DNA from: Molossus alvarezi
Taxonomy: Eukaryota; Chordata; Mammalia; Chiroptera; Molossidae
Direction of reading: 5' to 3'
NCBI GenBank assembly: GCA_037176705.1
Contig: CM073886.1
Span: forward strand, 122,663,001-122,727,000
DNA length: 64,000 bases
Shown: positions 1 to 10,364 of the stretch, piece after piece
How positions within the stretch are numbered: position 1 is the first letter of the stretch
Layout: each line of letters starts with the position of its first letter
Notes under the pieces: model-generated
The model's database searches: none
Told to the model about the DNA's origin: nothing
The model's input: the letters and a program-made list of their open reading frames with translations, nothing else
Position numbers and translations under genes: made by a program

Positions 1-145
1 GTTGATACTTGCACTGATGACACCAAAGCCATTGCTGGGTAAAACTCCTGGTCTCTTGGCCTTAATGAAGACAGTGACCCCAAACTGTATTAGTAATCAT
101 TGTATTTACTGCCACCTGCTCATCTTGTTAAAAAAAAAAAAAGAG

Positions 146-359
146 TCCTGGCCGGTTTGGCTCAGCGGTTAGAGTGTTGGCCTGCGGTCTGGAGAGACCC
201 AGGTTCGGTTCCTGCTAAGGACACGTACCTCGGTTGCAGTTTGTCCCCGGCCCTGGTTGGGTCGTGTGGGTGGCAACCACTCCATATGTCCCTTTCACAT
301 TGATGTTTCTCTCCCTCTCTCTCTCCCTCCCACTCTATCTGAACAACAACAACAAAAAA
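146..359 (+). mobile_element. VES SINE, type A
   Basis: Starts TCCTGGCCGGTTTGGCTCAG with a tRNA-like A box (TGGCTCAGCGGTTAGAG) and B box (GGTTCGGTTCC), the internal RNA polymerase III promoter. The usual GTCCTCGGGTGAGG end is missing; it stops at an AAC-rich tail. It sits inside the hAT transposase relic. Confidence 0.93.
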
Positions 360-442
360 TAGGTAGAATACCTATTTTTTTTTAAAAAAGAGCCAGTGTT
401 ACTTAACGCTATCTTGATGAAGCTGGAAAAATGGTTAGTTTT

Positions 443-705
443 TGGGTTTTTTTTTTGTTTTTTTTTTTATTCTCACCCGAGGACATTTTTCCATTTTTTG
501 TTCAGATAGAGCGGGAGGGAGAGTGAGGAAGAGAGAGAGAGAGAAACATCGACGTGAAGGGACACATCGAGTGGCTGCCACCCGCACGACCAACCAGGGC
601 CGGGGACAAACTGCAACCGAGGTACGTGCCCTTAGCGGGAACCGAACCCGGGTCTCTCTGTACCGCAGGCCGACGCTCCAACCGCTGAGCCAAACCGGCC
701 AGGGC
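443..705 (-). mobile_element. VES SINE, type A, with 17-bp target duplication
   Basis: Full-length inverse copy: poly-T tail, then ctcacccgaggacattttt, ending gagccaaaccggccagggc. It is flanked by gaaaaatggttagtttt at 426-442 and 706-722, so it is a clean and fairly recent insertion, again within the hAT relic. Confidence 0.95.
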
Positions 706-871
706 GAAAAATGGTTAGTTTTATTAACCATTTTTAACTCTGGAATACACCTCTAGTGTTTCAGAGCTCGTCTGCTACGTGCAGAAGCACGGTGGGTGTC
801 TGGAGGACAGCACATCTGCAGCTAAAGGTGAGCTACCTTATTTCATGGACATCATTCTCTCTTTCTTAAAT

Positions 872-1073
872 ATGTTTTCATTGAATTTTTACAGAGAGAG
901 GACGGGAGAGATAGAAACATTGATGTGAGAGAGAAACATCAATTGGCTGCCTCCTGCACACCCTCCACCAGGGATCAAACACACAACCTGGGCATGTGCC
1001 CTGACCGGGGATTGAACCAGGACCTCTCAGCCCACGGGATGACGCTCAGTCCACTGAGCCACACCAGCCGGGT
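872..1073 (-). mobile_element. VES-related SINE, type B
   Basis: Inverse type B copy (gagagagatagaaacattgatg ... actgagccacaccagccggg is typical; only parts are quoted). Short flanking repeats acatcatt lie at 850 and 1078. Confidence 0.88.
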
Positions 1074-1524
1074 GAAACATCATTTTAATTTGAGAGAACT
1101 ATGAGTAGACAAAGTTTGGTTGTTTGGACTTGGTATTTGGTAGACATTTTATATAAAAATGAAGTCACTTATTTTAAGTGAAACAGTTTGGCAATGTCTC
1201 TGTCCAATGATAAAATTTTAGCTTTTGAGTAAAATGTATAACTTTGGAAATTTTTTTTTTTTTCAACTTTGGAAATTTTAAAGGCTACTTCAACCTTGAC
1301 AGCTTCTTTGTACTTAAAAGTATTGTTTTTTTATGAGATCGTTTTTTATATTAATGAGGATAGTTTTATTTTTTGCAGTTGTATAATGAAATGTATCAAC
1401 ATTTTGAGGGTTTTGAATAACCTGGTGACCAATATTTTCTAAGTAACCAGTGCATCTTACAAAATCATGCATAGTTAAAATATCCATTCAAGGTATAAGA
1501 TAGACCTATAGATTAAAATTTTAT

Positions 1525-2065
1525 TTTTTATTTTTAAATTACAGTTGATATACAATATTCTGTTAGTTGTAGGTGTACAGTATAGTGGTTAGGTATTAAT
1601 AAAACTTGAGAAGTGATCACTCCAATAAGTCTAGTACCCATCTTATCTGACACCATATGTAGTTATGACAATATTATTGACTATGTTCCCTATGCTGTAC
1701 TTTATATCCCTGTGACTGTTTTTATAACTGCCGATTGCATGTCTTAATCCCTTCCCCTTTTTTACCCATACTCCCACACCCCCATCCATCTGGCAACCAT
1801 CAAAATGTTCTGTGTATCTGTGACTTTGTTTCTATTTTGTTTGTGCGTTTGTTTTTTAGATTCCACATAGAAGTGACATCCTATAGTATTTGTCTTTCTT
1901 TGTCTGATTCATTTCACATAGCATAATAGCCTCTTGGCCCAGTCATGTTGTCACAAAGGGCAGGATTTCATTCTTTTTTTATGGCCTCGTAATATTCCAT
2001 TATATACATATATGTTCTACATCTTGATCCATTCTTCTAATAATGGACACTTAAGTTGCTTCCCT
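1525..2065 (-). mobile_element. old L1 3' end (L1M/L1MA-like)
   Basis: The + strand shows the antisense 3' end of an old mammalian L1: acagttgatatacaatattc, the ccatctggcaaccatc block, ttccacatagaagtgacatc and atggcctcgtaatattccat. Many substitutions indicate an insertion older than the VES SINEs. Confidence 0.8.
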
Positions 2066-2295
2066 ATTTAATGTAAGAGTACAAAAAGTGTATTGACATG
2101 GTTTCAGATTCTACATGGCAACTAAATTTAAGAACCTGCCACTTGTTGAGTTTTGGTGCAATATTAAAGAATATCCATAAGTAGCTGAAAGGGCTGTTAA
2201 GATACTCCTTTTTTCACTGTGTACCTGTGTGATGGATTTACTTCATTTGATTGAACAAGAACAACATATTGTAGACATATTGAGTATTGTCCTCT

Positions 2296-2341
2296 CTGCA
2301 CCGCAGGCCGACGCTCCAACCGCTGAGCCAACCGGCCAGGC
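2296..2341 (-). mobile_element. 46-bp tailless SINE head with perfect 15-bp target duplication
   Basis: Only the first part of a type A VES is present (reverse strand: gcctggccggttggctcagc through ctgcggtgcag). Both sides carry tgagtattgtcctct, at 2281-2295 and 2342-2356. There is no A-rich tail. It looks like retroposition of a 3'-truncated SINE or tRNA-like RNA, as described for tailless retropseudogenes. Confidence 0.85.
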
Positions 2342-2496
2342 TGAGTATTGTCCTCTACTAAGCCACACTTTATAGTGATTTGCAAAAATGTACACCAGTG
2401 CACATTTATTACCATTTTGTTTTTTCGCTTTGGAAAATATTGTTTCATAAGACATATTTTTTGTTTATATTTTTATTTAAAATTTTTTTTTTTCTT

Positions 2497-2753
2497 GCCC
2501 TGGCCGGTTTGGCTCAGCGGTTAGAGCGTCAGCCTGCGGTCCTGAGAGACCCGGGTTCGGTTCCCGCTAAGGGCGCGTACCTCGGTTGCAGTTTGTCCCC
2601 GGCCCTGGTCAGGTTGTGCGGGTGGCAGCCACTCGATGTGTCCCTTTCACATCGATGTTTCTCTGTCTCTGTTCCTCTCTCTCCCTCCCACTCTACCTGA
2701 GCAAAAAATGGAAAAATGTCCTCGGGTGAGGATAAAAAAATAATAATAATAAA
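2497..2753 (+). mobile_element. VES SINE, type A
   Basis: Complete copy from gccctggccggtttggctc to cctcgggtgaggat plus a taataat-type tail. Flanks carry an aaaattttttttttctt duplication. It abuts a type B SINE on the opposite strand. Confidence 0.94.
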
Positions 2754-2754
2754 A

Positions 2755-2955
2755 TTTTTTTTTTCTTTATTGGTTTTAGAAAGAGAGGAAGGGAGAGGGG
2801 GAGAGAGATGGAAACATCGATGAGAGAGAACATTGACTGGCCACCTCCTGCATGTGGATTTGGCCCACAACCTGGGCATGTGCCCTGACCGGTATTCGAA
2901 CTGGTGACCTCTCTACATGGGTCGATGCTCAGCCACTGAGCCACAGTGGCTGGGC
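2755..2955 (-). mobile_element. VES-related SINE, type B
   Basis: Inverse copy: ttattggttttagaaagaga, gaaacatcgatgagagagaa, and gatgctcagccactgagcca at the head end. It starts directly at the tail of the neighbouring + strand SINE. Confidence 0.9.
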
Positions 2956-3087
2956 ATTTGTTTTAATGCTTATTATGGTAAACATCCACAGATATGATGC
3001 ATGTAAACAAAAGTTCCTTGTGGTGCATGAACATAATGATTGTTAATACATTTTTGTTAAATTGCCATCCGTTACCAGCCTTTAAAG

Positions 3088-3278
3088 CAGTGGTTCTCAA
3101 CCTTCCTAATGCCACGACCCTTTAATACAGGTCCTCATGTTGTGGTGACCCCCAACCATAAAATTAATTTTGTTGCTACTTCATAAGTGTAATTTTGCTA
3201 CTGTATGGCTTAGGCGACCCCTGTGAAAGGGTCGTTCAACCCCCAAAGGGGTTGCGACCCACAGGTTGAGAACTGCTT
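3088..3278 (-). mobile_element. SPIN-family nonautonomous hAT transposon, internally deleted
   Basis: Terminal inverted repeats cagtggttctcaacc ... ggttgagaactgctt bound 191 bp rich in GACCC/GGGTCG motifs (caggcctcatgttgtggtgacc-type block, gtgaaagggtcgttc). A perfect 8-bp duplication ctttaaag lies at 3080-3087 and 3279-3286, the size typical for hAT. The sequence fits the SPIN consensus with its middle lost, joining ttttgctactgt to ggcttaggcgacccctg. The strand given is relative to the copy at 25579. Confidence 0.85.
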
Positions 3279-3350
3279 CTTTAAAGGATTTCTTTGTCAT
3301 AACATAATAGTTTAATTCTATAGGTGGCATGCAATTAAAAATTCTGTATT

Positions 3351-3555
3351 GCCTGGCTGGTGTGGCTCAGTGATTGAGCATTGACCCATGCACCAGGATG
3401 TCAATGGTTCGATTCCTGGTCAGGGCAATGCCCAAATTGTGGGCCAGATCCCTGGTGTGGGGCGTGCAGCAGGGGGCCAGTCGATGTTCTCTCTGGATGT
3501 TTCTATCTCTCTCCCTCTCCCTTCCTCTCTGGGATCAATAAAGGAAAAAAAAAAA
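3351..3555 (+). mobile_element. VES-related SINE, type B
   Basis: Sense copy: gcctggctggtgtggctcag head with ttcgattcctggtcagggc B-box region, ending gatcaataaagg plus A tail. Flanks ttctgtatt and ttttgtatt are a diverged target duplication. Confidence 0.92.
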
Positions 3556-3739
3556 GTTTTGTATTTACTAGATTTCTTTAAAATATATAACAGCATTTTC
3601 AGCAACTCATGTTAGGCTTCTCCAATTAGTACAGTCTAGCAAGGTTAGTATATAGGCATCGACAGAGAAATTGCTGTAATATCTTCAAAGCTCTATGTTT
3701 TTTCATGTCAACCAGAGAAATTACAAGATAAATATTTGT

Positions 3740-4035
3740 ACAACTTCGCAGGTTTGTTGTAAGCTTTAACTGTGATAATATAGAGAAAGCACAGTGCTTA
3801 GCACATAGTTGGTACTCACTACAAGTTTACTTCTGTTTATTCTCTTCATTTTATTTCCTTCAACCAAATGCATTTAAAATATATAAGGCCAAGTTTGCTG
3901 TTACTAACTAGTGCAAATCAGTTTAACACCTGCTACCTATTACCTGTTAGAGCTTAGGCAGTATACTTGCCCCTTCCGAGACCAGTGCTCTTATCTGTAA
4001 AATGAAAGTCTTAGACTACATTCATTTATTTCTGG
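3740..4035 (+). repeat. MIR fragments
   Basis: Two weak MIR-like segments: cacagtgcttagcacatagt near 3790, and ttatctgtaaaatgaaagtc near 3990. Their order differs from one intact MIR, so they may be two insertions. Confidence 0.5.
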
Positions 4036-4239
4036 CCTTTCAAGAGACAACCAGTTATCTATGTGAAGAGCATTTCTAAAACTACAGAGAAGTAAGCCAG
4101 TGGTAAGTAGACAGATTAGGGAGGAGGAATGGAAGCAATGGTGGGTAGTGTAAAAATGGTTACCAGGAGGACTGTCTAGTGTGGGAATGCAGGAGGAAGA
4201 GGCAAAGAGTCCTGCAGAAACATCTAGACTTGCATTAGA

Positions 4240-4400
4240 AGATTTCTTTGGTTCAGTTCAGCAAACATTTACTCTGCATCTGTTGTTGGGAACCAGGCTC
4301 TGCACAAGGCACCGTGCTTTGAGCTGATTGCACAGAGATGAATACAACATTGTCCTTACTCTCCAGGAGGCTTCGCAGGCTTCATGGACGCTGTTTCACA
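4240..4400 (-). repeat. L2 3' end fragment
   Basis: Antisense L2 end: cagcaaacatttactctgca, gaaccaggctctgcacaagg and agatgaatacaacattgtcc then ctccaggagg. Confidence 0.6.
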
Positions 4401-4734
4401 GCAGGGGATTGCGGCAGGGAGCGGGCTCATTCTGGATTACTTCTTCAGAGGAACGGGAAGCCCAGTTTGCTAAGAGACATGGATCCCATAATGCAAGAGT
4501 AGAGTTTTCCCATTGGCACTTTTCAGTCTGGGAGTTAGCTCAGACTCACCTGGGAAAGAGAAAGTTCTTTCCCAATAGGATGTCGTGTTAATCTTCGGTA
4601 AGTCATAGTATCAATTTCTAGGTCCTTTCCCATTTCAAAAAACACCAGGCTCTTTTATGAAAACTCCTTTAAACTGACAGAGTCAACTCCAAGAGTTGGT
4701 GTGGGGGGAAGAAAATAACTCTCTTTTTATTTGT

Positions 4735-5105
4735 TTTGGGCCAGGACCGTTATAGACTCTGTCTCACTTAATACTCACAGAATTGGTCCAAGAAGGAAGT
4801 GACTTGTTTATCACACATCTCTCTTTTTTTATCCTCACCCGAGGACATTTTTCCATTTTTTTTGTTCAGATAGAGTGGGAGGGAGAGAGAGAGAGAGAGA
4901 GAGAGAAACATCGATGTGAAGGGACACGACCAACCAGGGCCGGGGACAAACTGCAGCCGAGGTCGTGCCCTTAGCGGGAACTGAACCCGGGTCTCTCTGT
5001 ACCACAGGCCGACACTCCAACCGCTGAGCCAAACCGGCCAGGGCCATCACACATCTCTTTAGGGCTGGATTAGGGATTGGAACTCACGTTTGGCTCCATT
5101 ATATC
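4735..5105 (-). repeat. MIR fragment interrupted by a SINE
   Basis: The left part (gttatagactctgtctcact ... gaagtgacttgt) and the part right of the VES copy (ggattagggattggaactca) continue one antisense MIR. The SINE insertion therefore postdates it. Confidence 0.55.
4823..5044 (-). mobile_element. VES SINE, type A
   Basis: Inverse copy with a short internal deletion after gacacg (the gcacaccgagtggttgcc part is missing). The target duplication atcacacatctct lies on both sides. Confidence 0.93.
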
Positions 5106-5504
5106 ACATTCCCTCCCTAGCTTTAGTTTTCTTAGGCCCAACCCAGTTTACGATGCCTTCCTTCAGAACAGAATGTTGCATGGTAAAGCTGATCCTGGGT
5201 TAGTGCTGTTTTTCAGACGGCATTGTGAGACCCTTTTTTGGGTCATGACCAGCATTTTTACAAAATAAAATAGAACAGAACATTGTCAGACTGTGTCACA
5301 GGTTGTACTGTTTTCTGAGAGTTCTGTTTCAGTTGTGTGAGGTGGTATGGGGGTGGGTGAGCATGTGTGCTGGGCCTTAGTATAATTTCACCATGTGAAA
5401 GTCACTCCCTTTTTTGAGTATAGTATATGGTCACAAGTTCACCACTGTGTCTTTTCTCCAGGCTTTGAAAACATTCCATACCGAATTTCAGTTATGAGGC
5501 AGTA

Positions 5505-5740
5505 AAATGTAGTAGTTCTCAACGTGGAGTCTGGAGCCGATTATCAGGGTTGAACCCAGGCTCTGCCATTTTCTAGCTGTGTGACCTTTGGCAATTTATT
5601 TTGTGTCCTTGCCTTTGTTCTGTCTTCTGTAAGATGGGGTTGTGTAAACATTGAATGAATTTATATTCATTCTATCCTGAAGTGCTTGGGGTAGTGTCTG
5701 TCTCACAGTAGCACTCCATGCGTTATCTGCTGTTATTGTC
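5505..5740 (+). repeat. MIR SINE
   Basis: Long MIR match: ggttgaacccaggctctgcc, attttctagctgtgtgacct, ttctgtaagatggggttgtg and a diverged ggtagtgtctgtctcacagt end. Confidence 0.8.
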
Positions 5741-5744
5741 GTTG

Positions 5745-6365
5745 TCATTGTTCATGTTGAAAGGATTGTCGCTCTCTTAGAGGGATTGGGGACATATTGC
5801 TTTAACAACAGCCTTCCATAGCTCCGATTCATTTGGATAATTAATTTGTTGCCAACTTTTCATATACTACAGGGATGCTAACTTTGCCACTGGTTTAGTG
5901 CAGTATTCCTTTCCTGTGTACTCAGATTGTTCTTATTTGGCTAGTGCCACCAATGACAGCTACTAAGTCATGTGTCTGCTTAAGAGTTATTGTGGAAAAT
6001 TGTAAGCTCGACTCTGCCAGATCTCGGCCCATAAAGAACTGGCTAGCTTTACAGGCTGCTTTAATCCTGGCCATAGGCCAGCATTGCCAGCTCATAAAAT
6101 ATGTGTGTATGTCCTGGTCTGCTGTGTCATAGAGGGCCAGGTCCACCTGCCTGAAGGCCCCTGACAGGTCTGGAGGAAGATGTTGCTTGGGTGTTCGTGG
6201 GAGGCTTCACAGAGGAATACTATTTGAGTTTGGGGTTAAACGAGCGGTGGAGGAAGTCTTCTAGGAAAGTAGTTGAAGGCACCAGAAAGATACACCAAGC
6301 TCTGAGGCCTGGAAGTCTTAACATGGTCCTAGAAAGGCAAGAATAAACACGAATAAAGAGAACAA
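5745..6365. other. unassigned intronic stretch
   Basis: No gene or repeat family recognised. The frames open on both strands at 5922-6146 show no known domain. Confidence 0.5.
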
Positions 6366-6369
6366 ACTT

Positions 6370-6608
6370 GCCCTGCCCGGTTTTGCTCAGTGGTTAGAGC
6401 GTCGGCCTACGGTCCAGAGAGACCCACGTTTGGATCCCGCTAAGGGCATGTACCTCGGTTGCAGTTTGTCCCTGGCCCTGGTTGGTCGTGCGGGTGGCAG
6501 CCACTCGATGTGTCCCTTTCACATCGATGTTTCTCTCTTTCTCTCTCTCCCTTCCACTCTATCTGAACAAAAAATGGAAAAAAATGTCCTGGGTGAGGAT
6601 TAAAAAAA
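6370..6608 (+). mobile_element. VES SINE, type A
   Basis: Sense copy ending tcctgggtgaggattaaaa. The target duplication agagaacaaact is on both sides. Confidence 0.94.
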
Positions 6609-7278
6609 AGAGAACAAACTCTAGGCTGTTACCTTCTAGGATATCAGTTGCAGATTTTTATAAGTACTTAGTTGGAAAAAATAAAGGTCAAATATGTATT
6701 AGAGACTTATTTGTTTGCATTTCTTTAAATAATATTTCTTATATAGCCAACCATATCTAATAGTGAATAGATAACTACATTTTATGATGATGATTATTGA
6801 AAATATTCTTTTGTTTCCATAATTGTACAGCCTGATAGCTGTCAAAGAAAAGGGGTTTGGGGACTGGATGAAAAGGGTGAAAGGATTAAGCAAAGAAAAA
6901 AAGAAAAACTCATGGACACAGACAACAGTATGGCAATCACCATAAATAATGTGTTGAATATTTTTATGCATGCAATTTGTTTTATATTTTGGATTTTCTT
7001 CCCTTTTTTCTTAAGTGTATTTATCAGCAGTATCCACATTTAGATGCTGAAAAATACAAGAATCTTACTTTCCAAAGAATTTATTTTTGTGTGCTTATTC
7101 TTTGAATTATATGGTTTGATCAATTCTGTGGTAGTTACTACCATCCAGTTTGTATCTTATAATATATGACAGATCAGAAGACTGGGTGGAGTATCCCAAT
7201 AAGATTTCCTTATTTATCTGTTTTGGACATGAACAGTTTATTGGGAAAACTAGTTAGTTTACTGATTCTGGAAAACAT

Positions 7279-7537
7279 TTTTTATTTATTTATTTTTTAG
7301 CCTCACCTGAGGACATTTTTGCATTTATCTTCAGGTAGAGCGGGAGGGAGAGAATGAGGAAGAGAGAGAGAGAAACATCGATGTGAGAGAGGCACATTGA
7401 CTGGTTGCTACCCTCATGACCCCAAGCAGGGCTGGGGACGAACCGCAACCGAGGTACGTGCCCTTGGTGAGAACTGAACCCGGGACTCTCTGGTCTGCGG
7501 GCTGATGCTTTAACTGCTGAGCTAAACTGGCCAGGGT
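7279..7537 (-). mobile_element. VES SINE, type A (older copy)
   Basis: Inverse copy with more substitutions, from agcctcacctgaggacattt to gctgagctaaactggccagg. Confidence 0.9.
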
Positions 7538-7539
7538 TG

Positions 7540-10160
7540 GTTTTGGTTTTCTTATACCTGCCCCCACCCCACTCCTTAGCTAGAATATTAATAATTTGTC
7601 TTCATTTGATACTTATTCTCATAATTATGTGTATTCTTACCCTATCTTTAAGCAAGATGTATTGAACCTCTCAGTTTGGTGGACATCTCTTATCACTTAT
7701 CGTGTGTTCTTCCCCTTCTCTGCTCTTCCTTTCTCTCTCCTCCACTTCCTTCTCCCCTTTTCCTCCTTTTTAATTTCTCTCTTCCTCCTTAATCTCTCTC
7801 AACAACCACTATTAATCAAGAGTATACTCCTATAACATCGTGTAGAAATGTTGATTTATTTGGGTATTAGTTGATTGCCAGAAATGTGTTAATCAGTAGA
7901 AATATAAAAGGCTTTTTGAAAGCTTGGGAAATTATTATTTTATAATATTTATTTAGTCTTATTCTGTAATAACACTGAACTCATTTTGTTTTTCTTACAT
8001 TAAAACACTTTACCTCTTTTTAGTTACTTTTGTTTTTTGCTGATGAACTGCTGTATTTCATTGTATTTAATGCTTATGTTTGTAATTTTTAGAAGATAAC
8101 TTTTATAGGTTTTCTAGTACCGTTTTTGATAGCAGAACAAAATTTTGATATTTTAATTACCCAATTTAAGCAAAATTAGTTATGGGGAAAATTTAAAATC
8201 AAGAAAAGCCATTAATAACTGAGTGTTTCCAAAAGAACTTGAATTATGATTTTGTATAATTCAAGATAGAGAGGCACAAAGTACATTTTAAAAAATGTAA
8301 ATATTATAAAATGCTAACATTGTGGTGGTTTAGGGAAGTAGGTCAGGGCCAGATATCTTCACTGCCAAGACAGATTGAGCACTGCCTTTGACGGATCATT
8401 TCTTCCCACTCGAGGCAAAGGCATCTCTCTGACCTGCGGTGCCATATAGTGTCTCTTGGTTAAAGTTATACAGCTTTACTGACAGGTAGATCACTAGTTT
8501 GGCTCCTTCCGTTAAGATATACAGTTAATAAGCTACAGTATATCCCCTCCCCAGAATTCCCAGTTTAAAGTCAACTATGAGAGTCTGTCTGGTAAGCCAA
8601 ATAGGAGCGATTATCTGTCTATATCAGATTAACACTTTCCCTTCTTATCTTTTGTGCCATTTTAAAGCTTAATAAAATGCATGCCCTTGACTGAACATGA
8701 ATTTGTATTTTTAGTTATTGCTGATTTCTATAACAGTTTATTCAAACTGGGCTACTGCATATCTCAAATTATAAATGAACCTGTCTGAAATGCTTTGCTA
8801 GTTCATTAGAAAAAAACTAGTCCTATGTGTTAGAAGCTTTGTGACAATTGGAGTCATTGGGCCTTCCCAGGACATTCAACCAACTACTCATAATTTATTT
8901 TATTATATTACAAGGCTTACAGAAGACAGTCTTGAGGGAAAAAGTACAAGTCAAAGCAGTTTATCTACTCAGGCATTGGCTTTGACTGAGCCAGCCATGT
9001 GGTACATATAGTACCCATGACAGGAAGGCTCATGCCTATGTTCACTAGTACTGTATCAACTGCATCCATCCTTTAATTGTATGAGACAAGTGGTCTATAA
9101 TACATATTGTTGGAGAGATCTACTGAGAAGGATGTCTATGATTGACTACTGCAGACTCACCGTGTCTTACCTCATGGGTATTGCAGGAGAAAGATCATTA
9201 GGAAGTAAAGTCTATAGTACCATCCACTTCAGTTTTTCTCATTATTTTTGACTCTGTTAATATTATCTCTTTAAATATTACTGAAGTGCCATGAAGGCCA
9301 GGACATTTTGAACTTCTTGTATACCCTGTCAAAGTTCTAGAAATATTAGAATTAACTAATCTAGAAAGCTAAGAGATAAGATTATTTTGGTCAATCCCCA
9401 AATTTACATTTTTAAATTCTTTTAGAAATAAAAGCTTCCTCCCTAGTCGATATCACAGAGATGGCATACACTATGTTAATAAACTGTTTAATTAAAATTG
9501 TATAAAATATTTGTATAAGATACATGATCAGAACACACGGTCACAACAGATAAGGTTGGCTGCCTTGGTGGGGAAATGCTGTGACGGGTCTTCAGAATCG
9601 AGAAGAATCCACTTTTGGCAGCTGTCATGTTGGCATGGTGCTAAAGCTTGTTTTGTCCCCAACAAGGACAGGATCTGCTGTAGGAGGGTCTCGGCAACAG
9701 GCCATATCACTAGGAGAGTTATTTTTATAGAGCAGGTCTCATTGTACTGGCAAAGCTTAATCCTCTGGTGGGCAGAATTCTTTTTGTTATGGTTTATATT
9801 GTGACATACTGCTTTTTAAGTAATGAACTAGAAATGTTCTCTCTATGATTTAACATAAAGATAGCATCTGAAGTTGTGAGTACGCTTGCTATTTTCATAT
9901 ATAAAGTTGTTTCATGTGCTAGTGTGGAAAAGGCAAAAAGAACTCATGGATTTAGAGAATTGAGACTAAAGGAAACAGTGGAAGGAAAATAGAGTAATTC
10001 GAAGGGAACAGGTTAGGGCAAGCACTCTAGGTACCCCTTGTATGGGCAACCAGGATGCACTCATAGTTCTGGGGACTACATATGAGTAGAAGGTCCCAAA
10101 TGCATTTTCAAGTTTTCCATAGTGGGAAATTTTCCTTGTTCTTTAAAATGACATTCTCGA
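7540..10160. other. unassigned, AT-rich intronic stretch
   Basis: Contains a pyrimidine-rich run (ctcttcct motifs, 7710-7800) and otherwise ordinary AT-rich DNA. The open frame at 9511-9804 resembles no family I know and lacks coding features. Degraded old repeats are likely but not identifiable by eye. Confidence 0.5.
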
Positions 10161-10360
10161 GCCCTATTGGTGTGGCTCAGTGGTTGAGCACCAACCCATG
10201 CAGCAAGGGGTCACCGGTTCGATTCCCAGTCAGGGCACATGCCCAGGTTGTGGGCCTGATTCCAAGTAGAGGGGCATGCAGGAGGTGGCCAATCAGTGTT
10301 TTCTCTCATCGATGTCTCTATCTCTCTCCCTCTAAAAAAAAAAAAATCAATAAAGAAAAA
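10161..10360 (+). mobile_element. VES-related SINE, type B
   Basis: Sense copy: gccctattggtgtggctcag head, ccggttcgattcccagtcag, and a tail aaaatcaataaagaaa. Target duplication tttaaaatgacattctc on both sides. Confidence 0.93.
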
Positions 10361-10364
10361 TTAT

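Larger units (their letters stand above)
1..847 (+). mobile_element. decayed hAT transposase coding sequence (ZBED5/Charlie-like), split by two SINEs
   Basis: Reading across frameshifts, the first 130 bases give CTDDTKAIAG, then KTPGLLALMKTVTPNCISNH and CIY, which matches the CTDGAKAMVGKTAG...IKAVAPN...HCI region of hAT transposases related to ZBED5 and its relatives. After the two SINEs, 705-847 gives VSFIN, then ARLLRAEARWVSGGQ and LKGELPYFM, equivalent to the family's INFIK...ALLLHTEVRWLSRG...LRDELKMFF segment. The aspartate in CTD would be one of the catalytic residues. An extra T near base 41 shifts the frame, and a TAA stop lies in the second part, so it cannot make a protein. It continues off the left edge. 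The exact hAT subfamily is not resolved. Confidence 0.75.

Noticed and set aside
146..220. Possible tRNA genes at the many tRNA-like heads
   Set aside because: A and B boxes belong to VES SINEs with tails and target duplications; no complete cloverleaf ending in a genuine tRNA 3' end.
442..756. Open frame of 104 codons
   Set aside because: It lies almost fully in an inverse VES SINE; the same kind of frame recurs in every type A copy.
765..827. A 63-bp exon-like piece: AG before, GTGAGC after, open in two frames
   Set aside because: The peptide in one frame (ARLLRAEARWVSGGQ) lines up with the hAT transposase segment ALLLHTEVRWLSRG, continuous with relic sequence on both sides; it does not fit WDR70.
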